Source of the DNA: an uncultured Campylobacterales bacterium
Lineage (GTDB): Bacteria > Campylobacterota > Campylobacteria > Campylobacterales > Arcobacteraceae
Reading direction: 5' to 3'
Assembly (NCBI GenBank): GCA_947503785.1
Contig: CANNFB010000001.1
Span: 186,001-250,000, forward strand
Length of the DNA: 64,000 bases
The notes under the pieces: model-generated
Databases searched by the model: none
Told to the model about the DNA's origin: nothing
What the model saw: the letters and a program-made list of their open reading frames with translations, nothing else
Position numbers and translations under genes: made by a program
Shown: positions 43,916-54,043 of the stretch, one piece after another
Position numbering within the stretch: the stretch's first letter is position 1
How the letters are laid out: every line of letters starts with the position of its first letter

Positions 43916-45143
43916 AGTTGAAAAAAAAGCGGTAATACAAAGTCTTAGAGGTATGAAAGATATTGTAAATGATGAAAGTACATTATTTACATATTTTGTT
44001 GATAATGCATCTGCTATTGCTAAAAGATATGGGTTTTCATATATGGAAACTCCAATTTTAGAAGAAACAGCTTTATTTAAAAGATCAGTTGGTGAAAGTT
44101 CAGATATTGTAAACAAAGAAATGTATAACTTTATAGATAAAGGTGAACATGAAGTTTGCTTAAGACCTGAAGGTACGGCTGGTGTTGTTAGACACTTTGT
44201 ACAAAAGAAACTAGATCGTGCTGGTGGAACACAAAGATGGTATTATTATGGTCCTATGTTTAGATATGAAAGACCACAAAAAGGAAGATTAAGAGAGTTT
44301 CATCAATTTGGCTGTGAAGTATTTGGAGTGGATTCTGTAATTGAAGATGCAAATATAATCATGATGATAAAAGAGATTTTAGATTTCTTTGGAATTGGCT
44401 TTAAACTACAATTAAACTCACTTGGTGATGAAAACTGTATGCCTCAATATAAAGAAAATCTTGTAAAACACTTATCTTCTTTTAGAGAAGAATTATGTGA
44501 AGACTGTCAGGTTAGAATTGACAAAAATCCTATTAGAGTATTAGATTGTAAAAATGAAAACTGTCAGTTAAAGTTATCCAATGCACCAAAAATCACTGAT
44601 AATCTATGTGAATCATGTAATACTGACTTTGAAAAACTAAAAGATATTTTAGATTTTAATGATGTTGAATATGAAATTGATACAAATCTAGTTAGAGGTT
44701 TAGACTATTATTCAAAAACTGCATTTGAATTTATTTCAGATGAAATTGGTGCTCAAAGTGCAATTGCTGGTGGTGGAAGATACGATAAACTTGTAGAATT
44801 TTTAGGAGGACGTCCAACTCCTGGTATTGGTTTTGCTATTGGTATTGAAAGATTACTTGAACTAGTTAAGATGAGAGAAAGTAAAGAAGACCTTATATAT
44901 ATGGGTGCTTTAGATGAAGCTTCACTTAATACAGTATTAAAAACTGCAAATGCAAAAAGGAAAACTACAAAAACACTTGTAGAATATACTCCCAGAGCTT
45001 TTGGAAAGCATTTCAAACTTGCAGAAAAAGTAAATGCTAATATTCTTGCATTAATTGGAGAAAAAGAGCTTGAAGATGGAACTATCTATGTTAAAAATAT
45101 AGATACAAAAAAAGAAGAAACTATAAAGCTAGAGGATTTTTAA
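43908..45143 (+). CDS. hisS: Histidyl-tRNA synthetase
   Basis: Class II synthetase. 411 residues: motif 1 region near the start (SLRGMKDIVNDES), motif 2 YYYGPMFRYERPQKGRLREF, the His A motifs LVRGLDYYSKTAFEF and AIAGGGRYDKLV, motif 3 PGIGFAIGIERLL, and the C-terminal anticodon domain. There are several CxxC pairs (residues about 196-247, such as LCEDCQVRID, LDCKNENCQLK, LCESCNTDF), a zinc-binding insertion also seen in relatives. Overlaps tmk. Confidence 0.97.
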   Translation: MSKVEKKAVIQSLRGMKDIVNDESTLFTYFVDNASAIAKRYGFSYMETPILEETALFKRSVGESSDIVNKEMYNFIDKGEHEVCLRPEGTAGVVRHFVQKKLDRAGGTQRWYYYGPMFRYERPQKGRLREFHQFGCEVFGVDSVIEDANIIMMIKEILDFFGIGFKLQLNSLGDENCMPQYKENLVKHLSSFREELCEDCQVRIDKNPIRVLDCKNENCQLKLSNAPKITDNLCESCNTDFEKLKDILDFNDVEYEIDTNLVRGLDYYSKTAFEFISDEIGAQSAIAGGGRYDKLVEFLGGRPTPGIGFAIGIERLLELVKMRESKEDLIYMGALDEASLNTVLKTANAKRKTTKTLVEYTPRAFGKHFKLAEKVNANILALIGEKELEDGTIYVKNIDTKKEETIKLEDF

Positions 45144-45145
45144 TT

Positions 45146-46951
45146 TTGAATAATTATGGAATTGATATATGGAGTGATGATAACTTCATAATAGAAAAAG
45201 GACTTGCTAAAGTAAATTATAAAAGTAAACCTTCATTAATATCTATAGTTAAAGAAGTTCGAGAACAAGACTTTAAAGGACCTTTACTTTTAAGATTTCC
45301 TCATATTACAAAAAAACAAATAAATACACTTTATGATACATTTAATACAAGTATTACTGAATATAATTATAAGGGAACATTCAATGCTGTCTTTCCTTTA
45401 AAGGTAAATCAACTACCAACATTTATTCATCCACTTATACAAAATGGAAAAGAATTTAATTATGGTTTAGAAGCAGGAAGTAAAGCAGAACTCGTAATTG
45501 CAATGACATATAATAATCTTAATTCCCCTATAACAGTTAACGGATTTAAAGATAAAGAAATGATTCATTTAGCTTTTATTGCAAGAAGTAAAGGCCATAA
45601 TATAACACTTATTATTGAAGGCATCAATGAATTAGAAACAATTATAGGGGTTCAAAATGAAACAAGTCTTCCTTGTCCTAATATTGGATTAAGAGTTAGG
45701 CTTCATAGTGGTGGAAGCGGTATTTGGGCAAAGAGTGGTGGAATTAATTCTAAGTTTGGATTAACATCAACAGAGATACTTCAAGCCTATGAAATGATAA
45801 AAGAAAATGAACTGATTGATTATTTAACAATGATTCATTTTCATATTGGTTCTGCTATGAATTCCATAAAACCATTAAAGAAAGCATTAAAAGAATCTGG
45901 TCATATTTATGCTGAACTTAAAAATTTAGGTGCAACAAATTTAAATGCTATTAATATTGGTGGTGGATTAGCAGTTGAATATAGTGCTTATGAAAGAAAT
46001 AGATTTTACTCATTAAGAGAGTTTGCAAGTGATGTAATATTCACATTAAAAGATATTGCCAAACAAAAAGGTGTAGAAGAGCCTAATATTTTTACAGAAT
46101 CAGGAAGATTTATATCTGCTGCATCTACAGTTTTAGTAACTCCTGTTTTAGAACTTTTTTCATCAGAATATGACTTAAGTAATTTAAAATTAAAAGAGAC
46201 AAACCCACCATTAATAGAAGAGTTAAATCTACTTTTTAAAGATATGATTAAAAAAACATCTTATGAATATATGCATGATGCAATGGATCATAATGAGTCA
46301 TTATTAACTCTATTTGACTTAGGATATATTGATTTACAAGATAGATCTAATGCTGAAATATTAACTCATCAAATAATTAAAAAAGCAATTTCACAACTTG
46401 AAGTTGAAGATTACGAAGAATTAAAAAGATTAGATGAAAATATACAAGAAAAATATTTATTAAACTTTTCTATGTTTCAGTCACTCCCTGATTATTGGGG
46501 AATAGATCAAGAATTTCCAATTATGCCTTTAACACATCTTGATAAAAAACCTACAAGGTCTGCTTCATTATGGGATATTACTTGTGATAGTGATGGAGAA
46601 TTACCCTTTGATTCAAAAAAAGCTTTATATTTACATGATATTGATTTAAACAAAGAAGAGTATTTCTTAGGTTTCTTTAATGTAGGAGCTTATCAAGATA
46701 CTTTAGGAATGAAACATAATCTATTTTCACATCCAACTGAAGTTAATGTAGTGTTTAAAGATGGAAAAGTAGTTCTAGAAAAAATTATAGAATCACAAAC
46801 TATTATTGATATTCTTGAAGATATTGATTATAATACTAGTGATATTAAAAATAGACTTAAAGAAAATTTGGATATAAACACATATAAAATATTAGAAAAA
46901 TACTTAAATGAAAACAATTATTTAAAAACAATATGGAGTTATAATGACTAA
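45146..46951 (+). CDS. speA: Biosynthetic arginine decarboxylase
   Basis: PLP enzyme, arginine to agmatine, first step of the spermidine route. 601 residues: the PLP-lysine block FNAVFPLKVNQLPTFI, GLEAGSKAELVIAM, GLRVRLHSGGSGIWAKSGG, MIHFHIGSAM, INIGGGLAVEYSAYE, ESGRFISAASTVLVTPV and the C-terminal DSDGELPFDSKKALYLHD. Start is TTG with AGAGGA upstream, only 2 bp after hisS. Usual family length is about 610-660. Confidence 0.95.
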   Translation: MNNYGIDIWSDDNFIIEKGLAKVNYKSKPSLISIVKEVREQDFKGPLLLRFPHITKKQINTLYDTFNTSITEYNYKGTFNAVFPLKVNQLPTFIHPLIQNGKEFNYGLEAGSKAELVIAMTYNNLNSPITVNGFKDKEMIHLAFIARSKGHNITLIIEGINELETIIGVQNETSLPCPNIGLRVRLHSGGSGIWAKSGGINSKFGLTSTEILQAYEMIKENELIDYLTMIHFHIGSAMNSIKPLKKALKESGHIYAELKNLGATNLNAINIGGGLAVEYSAYERNRFYSLREFASDVIFTLKDIAKQKGVEEPNIFTESGRFISAASTVLVTPVLELFSSEYDLSNLKLKETNPPLIEELNLLFKDMIKKTSYEYMHDAMDHNESLLTLFDLGYIDLQDRSNAEILTHQIIKKAISQLEVEDYEELKRLDENIQEKYLLNFSMFQSLPDYWGIDQEFPIMPLTHLDKKPTRSASLWDITCDSDGELPFDSKKALYLHDIDLNKEEYFLGFFNVGAYQDTLGMKHNLFSHPTEVNVVFKDGKVVLEKIIESQTIIDILEDIDYNTSDIKNRLKENLDINTYKILEKYLNENNYLKTIWSYND

Positions 46952-47702
46952 AGAAAATGAGAAACCAGAAGAAAAAGAAAATAAAATTTCTTTTTGGGCT
47001 CAAATAAAAGAGGACTTTGTTGTCCCTAAACTAAACGATCCAGCACTAGATTCAACAATAGAACTATTTTTTAACTACCCAGGTGTTTGGGCTATTATTA
47101 ATCATAGAATTACAAACAAATTATATGTAAATGGTTGGAAAAGAACGGCTAGAGTATTAGGAGGAATATCTTCTTTATTCACTAAAACAGACATTCATCC
47201 AGCTGCTACTATAGGTAGACGTGTATTTATTGACCATGCAATTGGTGTTGTAATTGGTGCTACAACTATTATTGAAGATGATGTACTTATTTATCAAGGT
47301 GTAACACTAGGTGGAGTTAGTTTAGATAAAGGTAAGCGGCATCCAACTGTAAAATCAAACGCAGTTATTGGAAGTGGTGCAAAAGTACTTGGAAATATTA
47401 CAATTGGTAAAAACTCAAAAGTTGGAGCAAACTCTGTTGTAGTTTGTGATGTTCCTAAAAACTCAACAGCGGTTGGTGTTCCTGCAAAAATTCTTAAAAG
47501 AGATAATAAAGATTGCAGATTTACACATGATGATTTACCTGACATTAATAAAGAAATGTTCAAGTATTTAATTGAAAGAATTCATGTTTTAGAAACTGCA
47601 GTTAAAGAAGAAGAAGGCATTGATGTAAGCCAAAAAGATAAAAAACTTGAAGAAGATTATGATAAGTTCATTAATGCAATGAATTCTATAAAGAAAAAAT
47701 AA
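46944..47702 (+). CDS. cysE: Serine O-acetyltransferase CysE
   Basis: First committed step of cysteine synthesis. 252 residues with an N-terminal helical part, then left-handed beta-helix hexapeptides (HPAATIGRRVFIDHAIGVVI, VTLGGVSLDKGKRHP, AVIGSGAKVLGNITIGKNSK, VGANSVVVCDVP). Catalytic His in the IDHA and KRHP segments. The extra 25-residue charged N-terminus and 50-residue charged C-terminus are longer than in the shortest family members. ATG lies inside the speA 3' end. Confidence 0.94.
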   Translation: MTKENEKPEEKENKISFWAQIKEDFVVPKLNDPALDSTIELFFNYPGVWAIINHRITNKLYVNGWKRTARVLGGISSLFTKTDIHPAATIGRRVFIDHAIGVVIGATTIIEDDVLIYQGVTLGGVSLDKGKRHPTVKSNAVIGSGAKVLGNITIGKNSKVGANSVVVCDVPKNSTAVGVPAKILKRDNKDCRFTHDDLPDINKEMFKYLIERIHVLETAVKEEEGIDVSQKDKKLEEDYDKFINAMNSIKKK

Positions 47703-47708
47703 AAAATT

Positions 47709-48440
47709 ATGTATGATTTAGCTGCTTTTGGAATAGTAACTGGTTTTATATCAGGATTCTTTGGAGTTGGTGGAGGTATGATTTTAGTGCCAATGCTTTT
47801 ACTCTCAGGATTTGTAATGAAAGAAGCAGTTGCTATTTCTATTATGCAAATGGTATTTTCATCAATATATGGTTCTTTTTTAAACTCAAAAAGAGCTACA
47901 AATGTTTTAAAAGATGGAATTATAATAGGTATTGGTGGTTTTGTAGGTGGTCTACAAAGTGGGTATATTGTAACAAATGTATCTAATGAATTTTTACAAT
48001 ATTTATTTATTTTAATATTATTCTACTCAATAATAAAAATATTTATAACACCAGCAGAGCATGATTGTGACAAAAAATCTAAAAATAAACTTACACTTTT
48101 TATAATTGGTTTTTTTACAGGAATTATTGCTATGAGTATTGGAGTTGGTGGTTCTGTAATACTAACACCTATTTTAATCGGTTTTTTAAAATATGATTTA
48201 AAAGCAGCTACTGCATTAGGGCTATTCTTCGTAATGTTTTCTTCAGTTGCTGGATTTACTTCTTTATCATTAAGTGGTCATATGCTTTATACTGAAGGTG
48301 CTATTATTGGTATATCTTCTTTAATAGGTGTTTATTTTGGGATTATTGTTAAACACAAAGTTCATTCAAATTCATACAAAAAATATATTCTAGTTTTAAA
48401 TACTCTTATTTTAGTAACAATGATTTATAAAACATTTTAA
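47709..48440 (+). CDS. TauE/SafE (TSUP) family permease
   Basis: 243 residues with eight likely membrane helices and two internal repeats of the family's glycine-rich loop: ISGFFGVGGGMILVPMLL (16-33) and MSIGVGGSVILTPILIGF. Such proteins move small sulfur or organic anions such as sulfite, sulfoacetate or thiosulfate. It lies 6 bp after cysE, which hints at a role in sulfur supply for cysteine synthesis; this is context-based inference. Confidence 0.88.
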   Translation: MYDLAAFGIVTGFISGFFGVGGGMILVPMLLLSGFVMKEAVAISIMQMVFSSIYGSFLNSKRATNVLKDGIIIGIGGFVGGLQSGYIVTNVSNEFLQYLFILILFYSIIKIFITPAEHDCDKKSKNKLTLFIIGFFTGIIAMSIGVGGSVILTPILIGFLKYDLKAATALGLFFVMFSSVAGFTSLSLSGHMLYTEGAIIGISSLIGVYFGIIVKHKVHSNSYKKYILVLNTLILVTMIYKTF

Positions 48441-48551
48441 ATTCATTTTATTTACCTTTGTAACCATCTTGTAATTAAAACTATCTATACTTTCAGTACA
48501 GACATTAATTTAAATAAAAGAGATTACGCGAACAATTTCTTTTATCTTACC

Positions 48552-48579
48552 TTCAAATACAACTGCAATTGTATTTGAA
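48552..48579. repeat. Perfect 11-bp hairpin at the 3' end of the aconitase-like gene
   Basis: TTCAAATACAA (48552-48562) and TTGTATTTGAA (48569-48579) with loop CTGCAA. It lies 8 bp beyond the stop of the minus-strand gene ending at 48588 and about 110 bp after the TSUP gene. No T tract follows on the minus strand, so it is not a standard terminator for that gene. On the plus strand T-rich sequence follows, so it may stop the cysE-TSUP transcript. Confidence 0.55.
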
Positions 48580-48587
48580 CTTTGTCT

Positions 48588-51041
48588 TTACTCTAAAATA
48601 TCTTTTAATAAATACTCTAATACTCCACCATTTTTATAATACTCTATTTCCATATTAGTATCAATTTTTGATTGCAGTGTAAGTACCCTACTTTGATTGT
48701 TTTTAAAGATTTCTATATTTATTTTATCATTTGCTTTTAATCCCTGTGATTCAATATTTATTATTTCATCACCTTTTAACTTTAAAGACTCAATATCATC
48801 ATCAATAAATTCTAAAGGTAAAATTCCAACTCTTAAAAGATCTTTTTTATATTCTTTTGAAAAAGATTTAGCGATGATAACTTCTACACCTAAAAGCTTC
48901 AATCCTTTTACGGCCCAATCATTTATTTCACCCATTCCAAATCGACTTCCTGCAAAAATCACTAAAGGGACATTATTCTCTTTCATTTTAAGTGAAAAAT
49001 CATATATTGACATAATTTCACTATTTTGAAAATCTTTGGTATATCCACCCTCTTTTGGGCTTACTATTTTATTTTGAAGTTTATTATTTGACAAAATTGA
49101 TCTTATTATTACATATGAACTTGCATATCTATTTTCAAAAGTATCAAACTCATCAGGTCTTAAACCTTTTGATTGAAGAAATAAAGCTGTTGGAGAGTAT
49201 GAAGGTATTTTACCTTTAGCAGAGATATCTTCACTTGTAATATTGTCATCTAAAAGTGCTAATATTCTTGCATTTTTAATATCAATATTCTCTCTATTTT
49301 TTTGATTAAAAATATCTATTTTACAAAGATAAGTAGAGTCTTCATTCCAAGTGTAATTTTCATTTTTTTCAGATACTAGCTCTTGCCAATAGTTGTTGCC
49401 TATAAAAATATCTTTATATAAATCTTTGTAAACTGAATAATCAAGTTTTTCTAAGTATTCATTTACTTCGATCATACTTGGCCAGATATCACTTAAATAA
49501 ATATCTTGAATAATACTCTCTTTTGTAATATCAAAGTTTAAATTACCTTTTAAACAATAGGCAATTAACAATGCAGGTGAGAATATCCACTTTGATTTTG
49601 TAAATCTATTTTTTTTAATTTCTTCAATATCATTTGAAAAAGAAATATATGATACATTTAAATTAAACTTTTCAATATCTAAAGAAACAGTTTCCTTTAA
49701 AGATATATCTTTCTTCTTTATTAAAACAAACCCTAATTTTTCTAAATACTTATATAAATCAAGTTTTTCTAAAAACTCTTTTTGTACTAATGAGCCAAAG
49801 GTAATAAACTTAGAGATATTTTTATTTATACTAATACCTAAGTCACAAGCTTTTTTTGCAACAAGTGAAGCTTGGATTAATAATGAAGGATTGGTTGTAT
49901 TTGAACAAATATCAATAAGAGCTAAAACAATGTCATTGTCTTTTACAAAATTTCCTTTTTTAAAAGTTTTTAATTTACTACTTACTTCATTTACAAAAAA
50001 CTCTTCATCAAGTGTTTTTAAAGCAAGCCCAAGAGGTACAACTTTTGATAAGTCTAGTTCTAAATATTCTTCATATTGAGCATTCTCATTTAATGAATAT
50101 AGTGTTTGTTTTTCATAATATGTTTTAATAAGTGAAGCATCAACACCTCTTGTTTGTTCAATAAAGAATATAGTATTTGTATCAATTGGAAAGTATCCAC
50201 AAACTCCTTTGTATTGCGAAACAAGTTTTGATAATATTGTTCTATCTTCTAAAGATATATTTTTTAAACCTTCACCATAAAACTCAATAATTTTTCCATT
50301 TATATTATTGTTTTTTAACATATTATTTAATGTTAATGATACATCATTAAAACTTGTACCTTGTCCTAATGAACCTTTAACTTTTATACCAATAGTTTTA
50401 GGTAATTCAAAAGAAATCGAAGAAGCTAACATAACAGATTGTATTTCAAGTCTTCCAACAGTTAAAGAAAGAACACCTAACGAATTAAGCATTGAACTAT
50501 GAAAATCTGTTCCTAATATTGCTTCAGGAAAAACAATAGCTTTATCTTCTTGTATTTTCATTGAAAGCATTGTAGATAAGTATTCCAAATTTACTTGATT
50601 TAAAATATTTGTATTGGGAGGAATTATAGATATATTTTCAAAAGTATTTCCAAGATATTTCAAAAAAGTATATCTTTCTTTATTTTTTTGTTCATTTTTA
50701 TCACTGTTATCAACTACAATATCAAGCATTATTTTTGGGCTTACATTTTTACTTGCTGAAATAAAATCAACTAAAGTTGGAACTCCATTGAATTCATTCA
50801 TAATAATTCTATTTGCATAAAACTTTATTTGTTTTAAATGATTTCTATTAAGAAAGATATTTATAATATCATTGACATCATTAGGATTATTTTCATTTGC
50901 ATTTCTAATATTTGATTCTAATAATATTTTCAGTGTTGCTGGCAATTTTTTTAATTTGGGAAAAGATTCAAATACTTTTTCTAAATCACAATAATAATAT
51001 TTTTTTTCATTATATTCAAAACTATTTAAAAATCTTTTCAA
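48588..51041 (-). CDS. Aconitase A-like protein with a lost active site (pseudoenzyme)
   Basis: 817 residues collinear with AcnA/IRP1 (about 890) from the N-terminal LPATLKILLESNIRN to the swivel domain. Scaffold blocks survive: FNGVPTLVDF, NQVNLEYL (148-155), IEFYGEGL, CGYFPIDT, AGSRFGMGEINDWAVKGLKLLGV, GILPLEF. The active site does not: DHS is D111-N-S; the His before QVNLEYL is Asn148; DSH is D179-F-H; of the three cluster cysteines only Cys379 remains and the CTTCIGNSG loop is absent (about 437-452); DHI is EDI; GSSRDW is GEINDW. No Fe-S cluster or catalysis is expected. RNA binding, as in apo-aconitases, is conjecture. Confidence 0.9.
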   Translation of the reverse strand: MKRFLNSFEYNEKKYYYCDLEKVFESFPKLKKLPATLKILLESNIRNANENNPNDVNDIINIFLNRNHLKQIKFYANRIIMNEFNGVPTLVDFISASKNVSPKIMLDIVVDNSDKNEQKNKERYTFLKYLGNTFENISIIPPNTNILNQVNLEYLSTMLSMKIQEDKAIVFPEAILGTDFHSSMLNSLGVLSLTVGRLEIQSVMLASSISFELPKTIGIKVKGSLGQGTSFNDVSLTLNNMLKNNNINGKIIEFYGEGLKNISLEDRTILSKLVSQYKGVCGYFPIDTNTIFFIEQTRGVDASLIKTYYEKQTLYSLNENAQYEEYLELDLSKVVPLGLALKTLDEEFFVNEVSSKLKTFKKGNFVKDNDIVLALIDICSNTTNPSLLIQASLVAKKACDLGISINKNISKFITFGSLVQKEFLEKLDLYKYLEKLGFVLIKKKDISLKETVSLDIEKFNLNVSYISFSNDIEEIKKNRFTKSKWIFSPALLIAYCLKGNLNFDITKESIIQDIYLSDIWPSMIEVNEYLEKLDYSVYKDLYKDIFIGNNYWQELVSEKNENYTWNEDSTYLCKIDIFNQKNRENIDIKNARILALLDDNITSEDISAKGKIPSYSPTALFLQSKGLRPDEFDTFENRYASSYVIIRSILSNNKLQNKIVSPKEGGYTKDFQNSEIMSIYDFSLKMKENNVPLVIFAGSRFGMGEINDWAVKGLKLLGVEVIIAKSFSKEYKKDLLRVGILPLEFIDDDIESLKLKGDEIINIESQGLKANDKINIEIFKNNQSRVLTLQSKIDTNMEIEYYKNGGVLEYLLKDILE

Positions 51042-51232
51042 AGCTCTTTTCCCTCTACTTTTTCTTAATTAAAAAGTATCTAAATTTACTTTAATAATTA
51101 ATTATAAATAATTTAAATTTTACTATTAAAACTTAAGTTTATAATTTGTGTAAAAGCATAGAAAATTTAATCAATAATTAGCTAAGAGTATAATACAATA
51201 TAAGCTTCAAAAATTTAAAGGCTAATATAATT

Positions 51233-54043
51233 ATGACTGATACTATAAAGATTTTTAACGCTAAAGAAAACAACTTAAAAAATATTAATTTAGAAATACC
51301 AAAAAATAAACTAATCGTATTTACAGGACTATCAGGTTCTGGAAAATCTACTCTTGCATTTGATACACTTTATGCAGAGGGTCAAAGAAGATATATAGAA
51401 TCACTATCTGCTTATGCCAGACAATTCTTAGATAAAGTTGGAAAACCAGATGTTGAAAGAATAGAAGGATTAACTCCTGCTATTGCAATTGATCAAAAAA
51501 CAACTTCAAAAAATCCACGTTCAACTGTTGGAACTATTACAGAAGTTTACGATTATTTGAGACTTTTATATGCAAGAATTGGAAAACAACACTGTCACAA
51601 ATGTAGTAAACCAATTTCACAAATGAGTGCCTCTGATGTAATTTCACAAGTTTTAACACTTCCTGAAAATTCAAAAATTGTAATCCTTGCTCCTTTAATA
51701 AATAGAAAAAAAGGTACATTTGCTGATTTACTTGAATCTTTAAGAGGTAAAGGTTATGTTAGAGCAATGATTGATGGTGTTATGGTTAGACTTGATGAAG
51801 AAATAGAACTTGGTAAGTCAAAAATGCATACAATCAAAGTTGTAATTGACAGAGTTGTAGTAAAAGAAGAAAATAAAGAAAGAATTGCACAAGATGTTGA
51901 AAAAGGCTTAAAAGAAAGTTTTGGTGAATTAGAAATTGAAGTACTAAATCATGAAGATGTTGGAGTTGAAAAACATATTCATTATTCTGAGCATATGGCA
52001 TGTTTTGATTGTAAAATATCTTTTGAACCTTTAGAACCTTTATCTTTCTCTTTTAACTCACCAAAAGGTGCTTGTAGCTCTTGTGATGGCTTAGGTATTA
52101 GATACGCACTTGATATGAAAAAAGTAATAAACGAAGAACTTCCAATAGAAGAAGGAGCTGTTAGAGTAATCTATGGTTTCAACAAAGGTTTTTATTTTAA
52201 AATGCTTACTGCTTTTTGTGAAGCTTCGGATATTGATATGACAATTCCATTTAAAGAACTTGAAGAGTATCAAAGAAAAGCTATTTTGCATGGTGGAATA
52301 GAAGAAGCAAAGTTTGTCTGGAAGAAACATACACTTAAAAGAAAATGGGAAGGTGTTGTCAAAATTGCTTATGATATGGTAAAAGATGAAAAAGAGATGG
52401 CTGAATACATGACAGAAAAAGCCTGTGATGATTGTAATGGAAATAGATTAAAACCCTCATCTCAAAATGTGTATGTAGCAGGTAAGACAATATCTGATAT
52501 TTTAAATGTTCCAATTGAAGATTCTCATAAATTCTTCCAAGATGAAGAGAACTTCAAAGAATTGTCAGATCAATTTAAATTAATTGCAAAACCTATTTTA
52601 AAAGAAATTCAAGAAAGAGTTTTCTTTTTATATGATGTGGGTCTGGGATACATAACATTAGGTCGTGATGCTAGAACAATTTCAGGAGGAGAAGCTCAAA
52701 GAATTAGAGTTGCATCTCAAATTGGTTCAGGGCTTACTGGAGTTATGTACGTTTTAGATGAACCGTCTATTGGACTTCATGAACGAGATACAAATAAGCT
52801 TATTAAAACTCTTAGAGCCTTACAGGAAAAAGGTAATACAGTAATTGTAGTTGAGCATGATAAAGAAACTATTGAAGCGGCTGATTATATTGTTGATATT
52901 GGACCTTTCGCAGGAAAGTTTGGTGGAGAAATTGTATTTGATGGAACATTAAAACAAATGTATAAAGCAAAAACTTTAACTGCAAAATACTTAACTGGTG
53001 AAAAGCAGATTTCTTATGTTCATAATAGACCCCAAGAAGAATTTATAAAAATAAAAAATGTAACAATCAATAACATAAAAGATTTAAGTCTTCAAATACC
53101 TCTTAAAAATTTATGTGCAATTACTGGAGTTTCAGGAAGTGGAAAATCATCACTTATTTTACAGACTTTATTACCTGTGGCAAAAGAGTTATTAAACCAT
53201 GCTAGAAAAGTAAAAAAAGTTGATGGTGTTGAAATAGAAGGATTAGAAAAACTTGATAAAGTAATTTATTTAGATCAATCTCCAATAGGAAGAACTCCCC
53301 GATCAAACCCTGCAACATATACAGGATTAATGGATGAATTAAGACTTCTATTTTCTAAAACAAAAGAAGCAGAAATTAGAGGTTATAAAATAGGACGTTT
53401 CTCTTTTAATGTTAAAGGTGGTAGGTGTGAAAAATGTCAAGGTGAAGGTGAAATTAAAATAGAAATGCATTTCTTACCAGATATTATGGTTAAATGTGAT
53501 GATTGTCAAGGTCAACGATATAATGCTCAAACTTTAGAGATATTATATAAAGGTAAAAGTATTTCAGATGTTTTAAATATGAGTGTTGATGAAGCAGTTG
53601 AGTTCTTTGTTAAGATTCCAAAAATTCATGCAAAACTTCAAACACTAAGTGATGTTGGATTAGGGTATATTACTTTAGGACAAAACGCTGTTACTCTTTC
53701 AGGTGGAGAAGCACAAAGAATTAAACTAAGTAAAGAGTTAAGTAAAAAAGATACAGGAAATACTTTATATATTTTAGATGAGCCAACAACAGGACTTCAC
53801 TTTGCCGATGTTGATAGACTTACAAAAGTATTACATCATTTAGTTGACCTAGGAAACTCTGTTATTGTAATTGAACATAATTTAGATGTTGTAAAAAACT
53901 CTGATTGGGTTATTGATATGGGACCTGAAGGTGGAAATAAAGGAGGATTACTTGTAGATGAGGGAACTCCTGAGCAAATTGCAAAAAATCATAAAAAATC
54001 TGGCTCTCACACGGGTTATTATCTAGCAAAAGAAATAAAATAA
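51233..54043 (+). CDS. uvrA: UvrA, damage-recognition subunit of UvrABC excinuclease
   Basis: 936 residues with two ABC-type ATPase modules. First Walker A GLSGSGKSTLAFDTLY at 33-48, first zinc module CHKCSKPIS and CFDCKISFEP, second zinc-finger region CEKCQGEGEIKIEM and CDDCQGQRYN, signature motifs TISGGEAQRIRVASQIG and TLSGGEAQRIKLSKEL, second Walker A GVSGSGKSSLILQTL, and both DEPSIGLH / DEPTTGLH. Complete. A TATAAT at 51189-51194 lies 39 bp upstream; the 51042-51232 gap is the divergent promoter region shared with the aconitase-like gene. Confidence 0.98.
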   Translation: MTDTIKIFNAKENNLKNINLEIPKNKLIVFTGLSGSGKSTLAFDTLYAEGQRRYIESLSAYARQFLDKVGKPDVERIEGLTPAIAIDQKTTSKNPRSTVGTITEVYDYLRLLYARIGKQHCHKCSKPISQMSASDVISQVLTLPENSKIVILAPLINRKKGTFADLLESLRGKGYVRAMIDGVMVRLDEEIELGKSKMHTIKVVIDRVVVKEENKERIAQDVEKGLKESFGELEIEVLNHEDVGVEKHIHYSEHMACFDCKISFEPLEPLSFSFNSPKGACSSCDGLGIRYALDMKKVINEELPIEEGAVRVIYGFNKGFYFKMLTAFCEASDIDMTIPFKELEEYQRKAILHGGIEEAKFVWKKHTLKRKWEGVVKIAYDMVKDEKEMAEYMTEKACDDCNGNRLKPSSQNVYVAGKTISDILNVPIEDSHKFFQDEENFKELSDQFKLIAKPILKEIQERVFFLYDVGLGYITLGRDARTISGGEAQRIRVASQIGSGLTGVMYVLDEPSIGLHERDTNKLIKTLRALQEKGNTVIVVEHDKETIEAADYIVDIGPFAGKFGGEIVFDGTLKQMYKAKTLTAKYLTGEKQISYVHNRPQEEFIKIKNVTINNIKDLSLQIPLKNLCAITGVSGSGKSSLILQTLLPVAKELLNHARKVKKVDGVEIEGLEKLDKVIYLDQSPIGRTPRSNPATYTGLMDELRLLFSKTKEAEIRGYKIGRFSFNVKGGRCEKCQGEGEIKIEMHFLPDIMVKCDDCQGQRYNAQTLEILYKGKSISDVLNMSVDEAVEFFVKIPKIHAKLQTLSDVGLGYITLGQNAVTLSGGEAQRIKLSKELSKKDTGNTLYILDEPTTGLHFADVDRLTKVLHHLVDLGNSVIVIEHNLDVVKNSDWVIDMGPEGGNKGGLLVDEGTPEQIAKNHKKSGSHTGYYLAKEIK

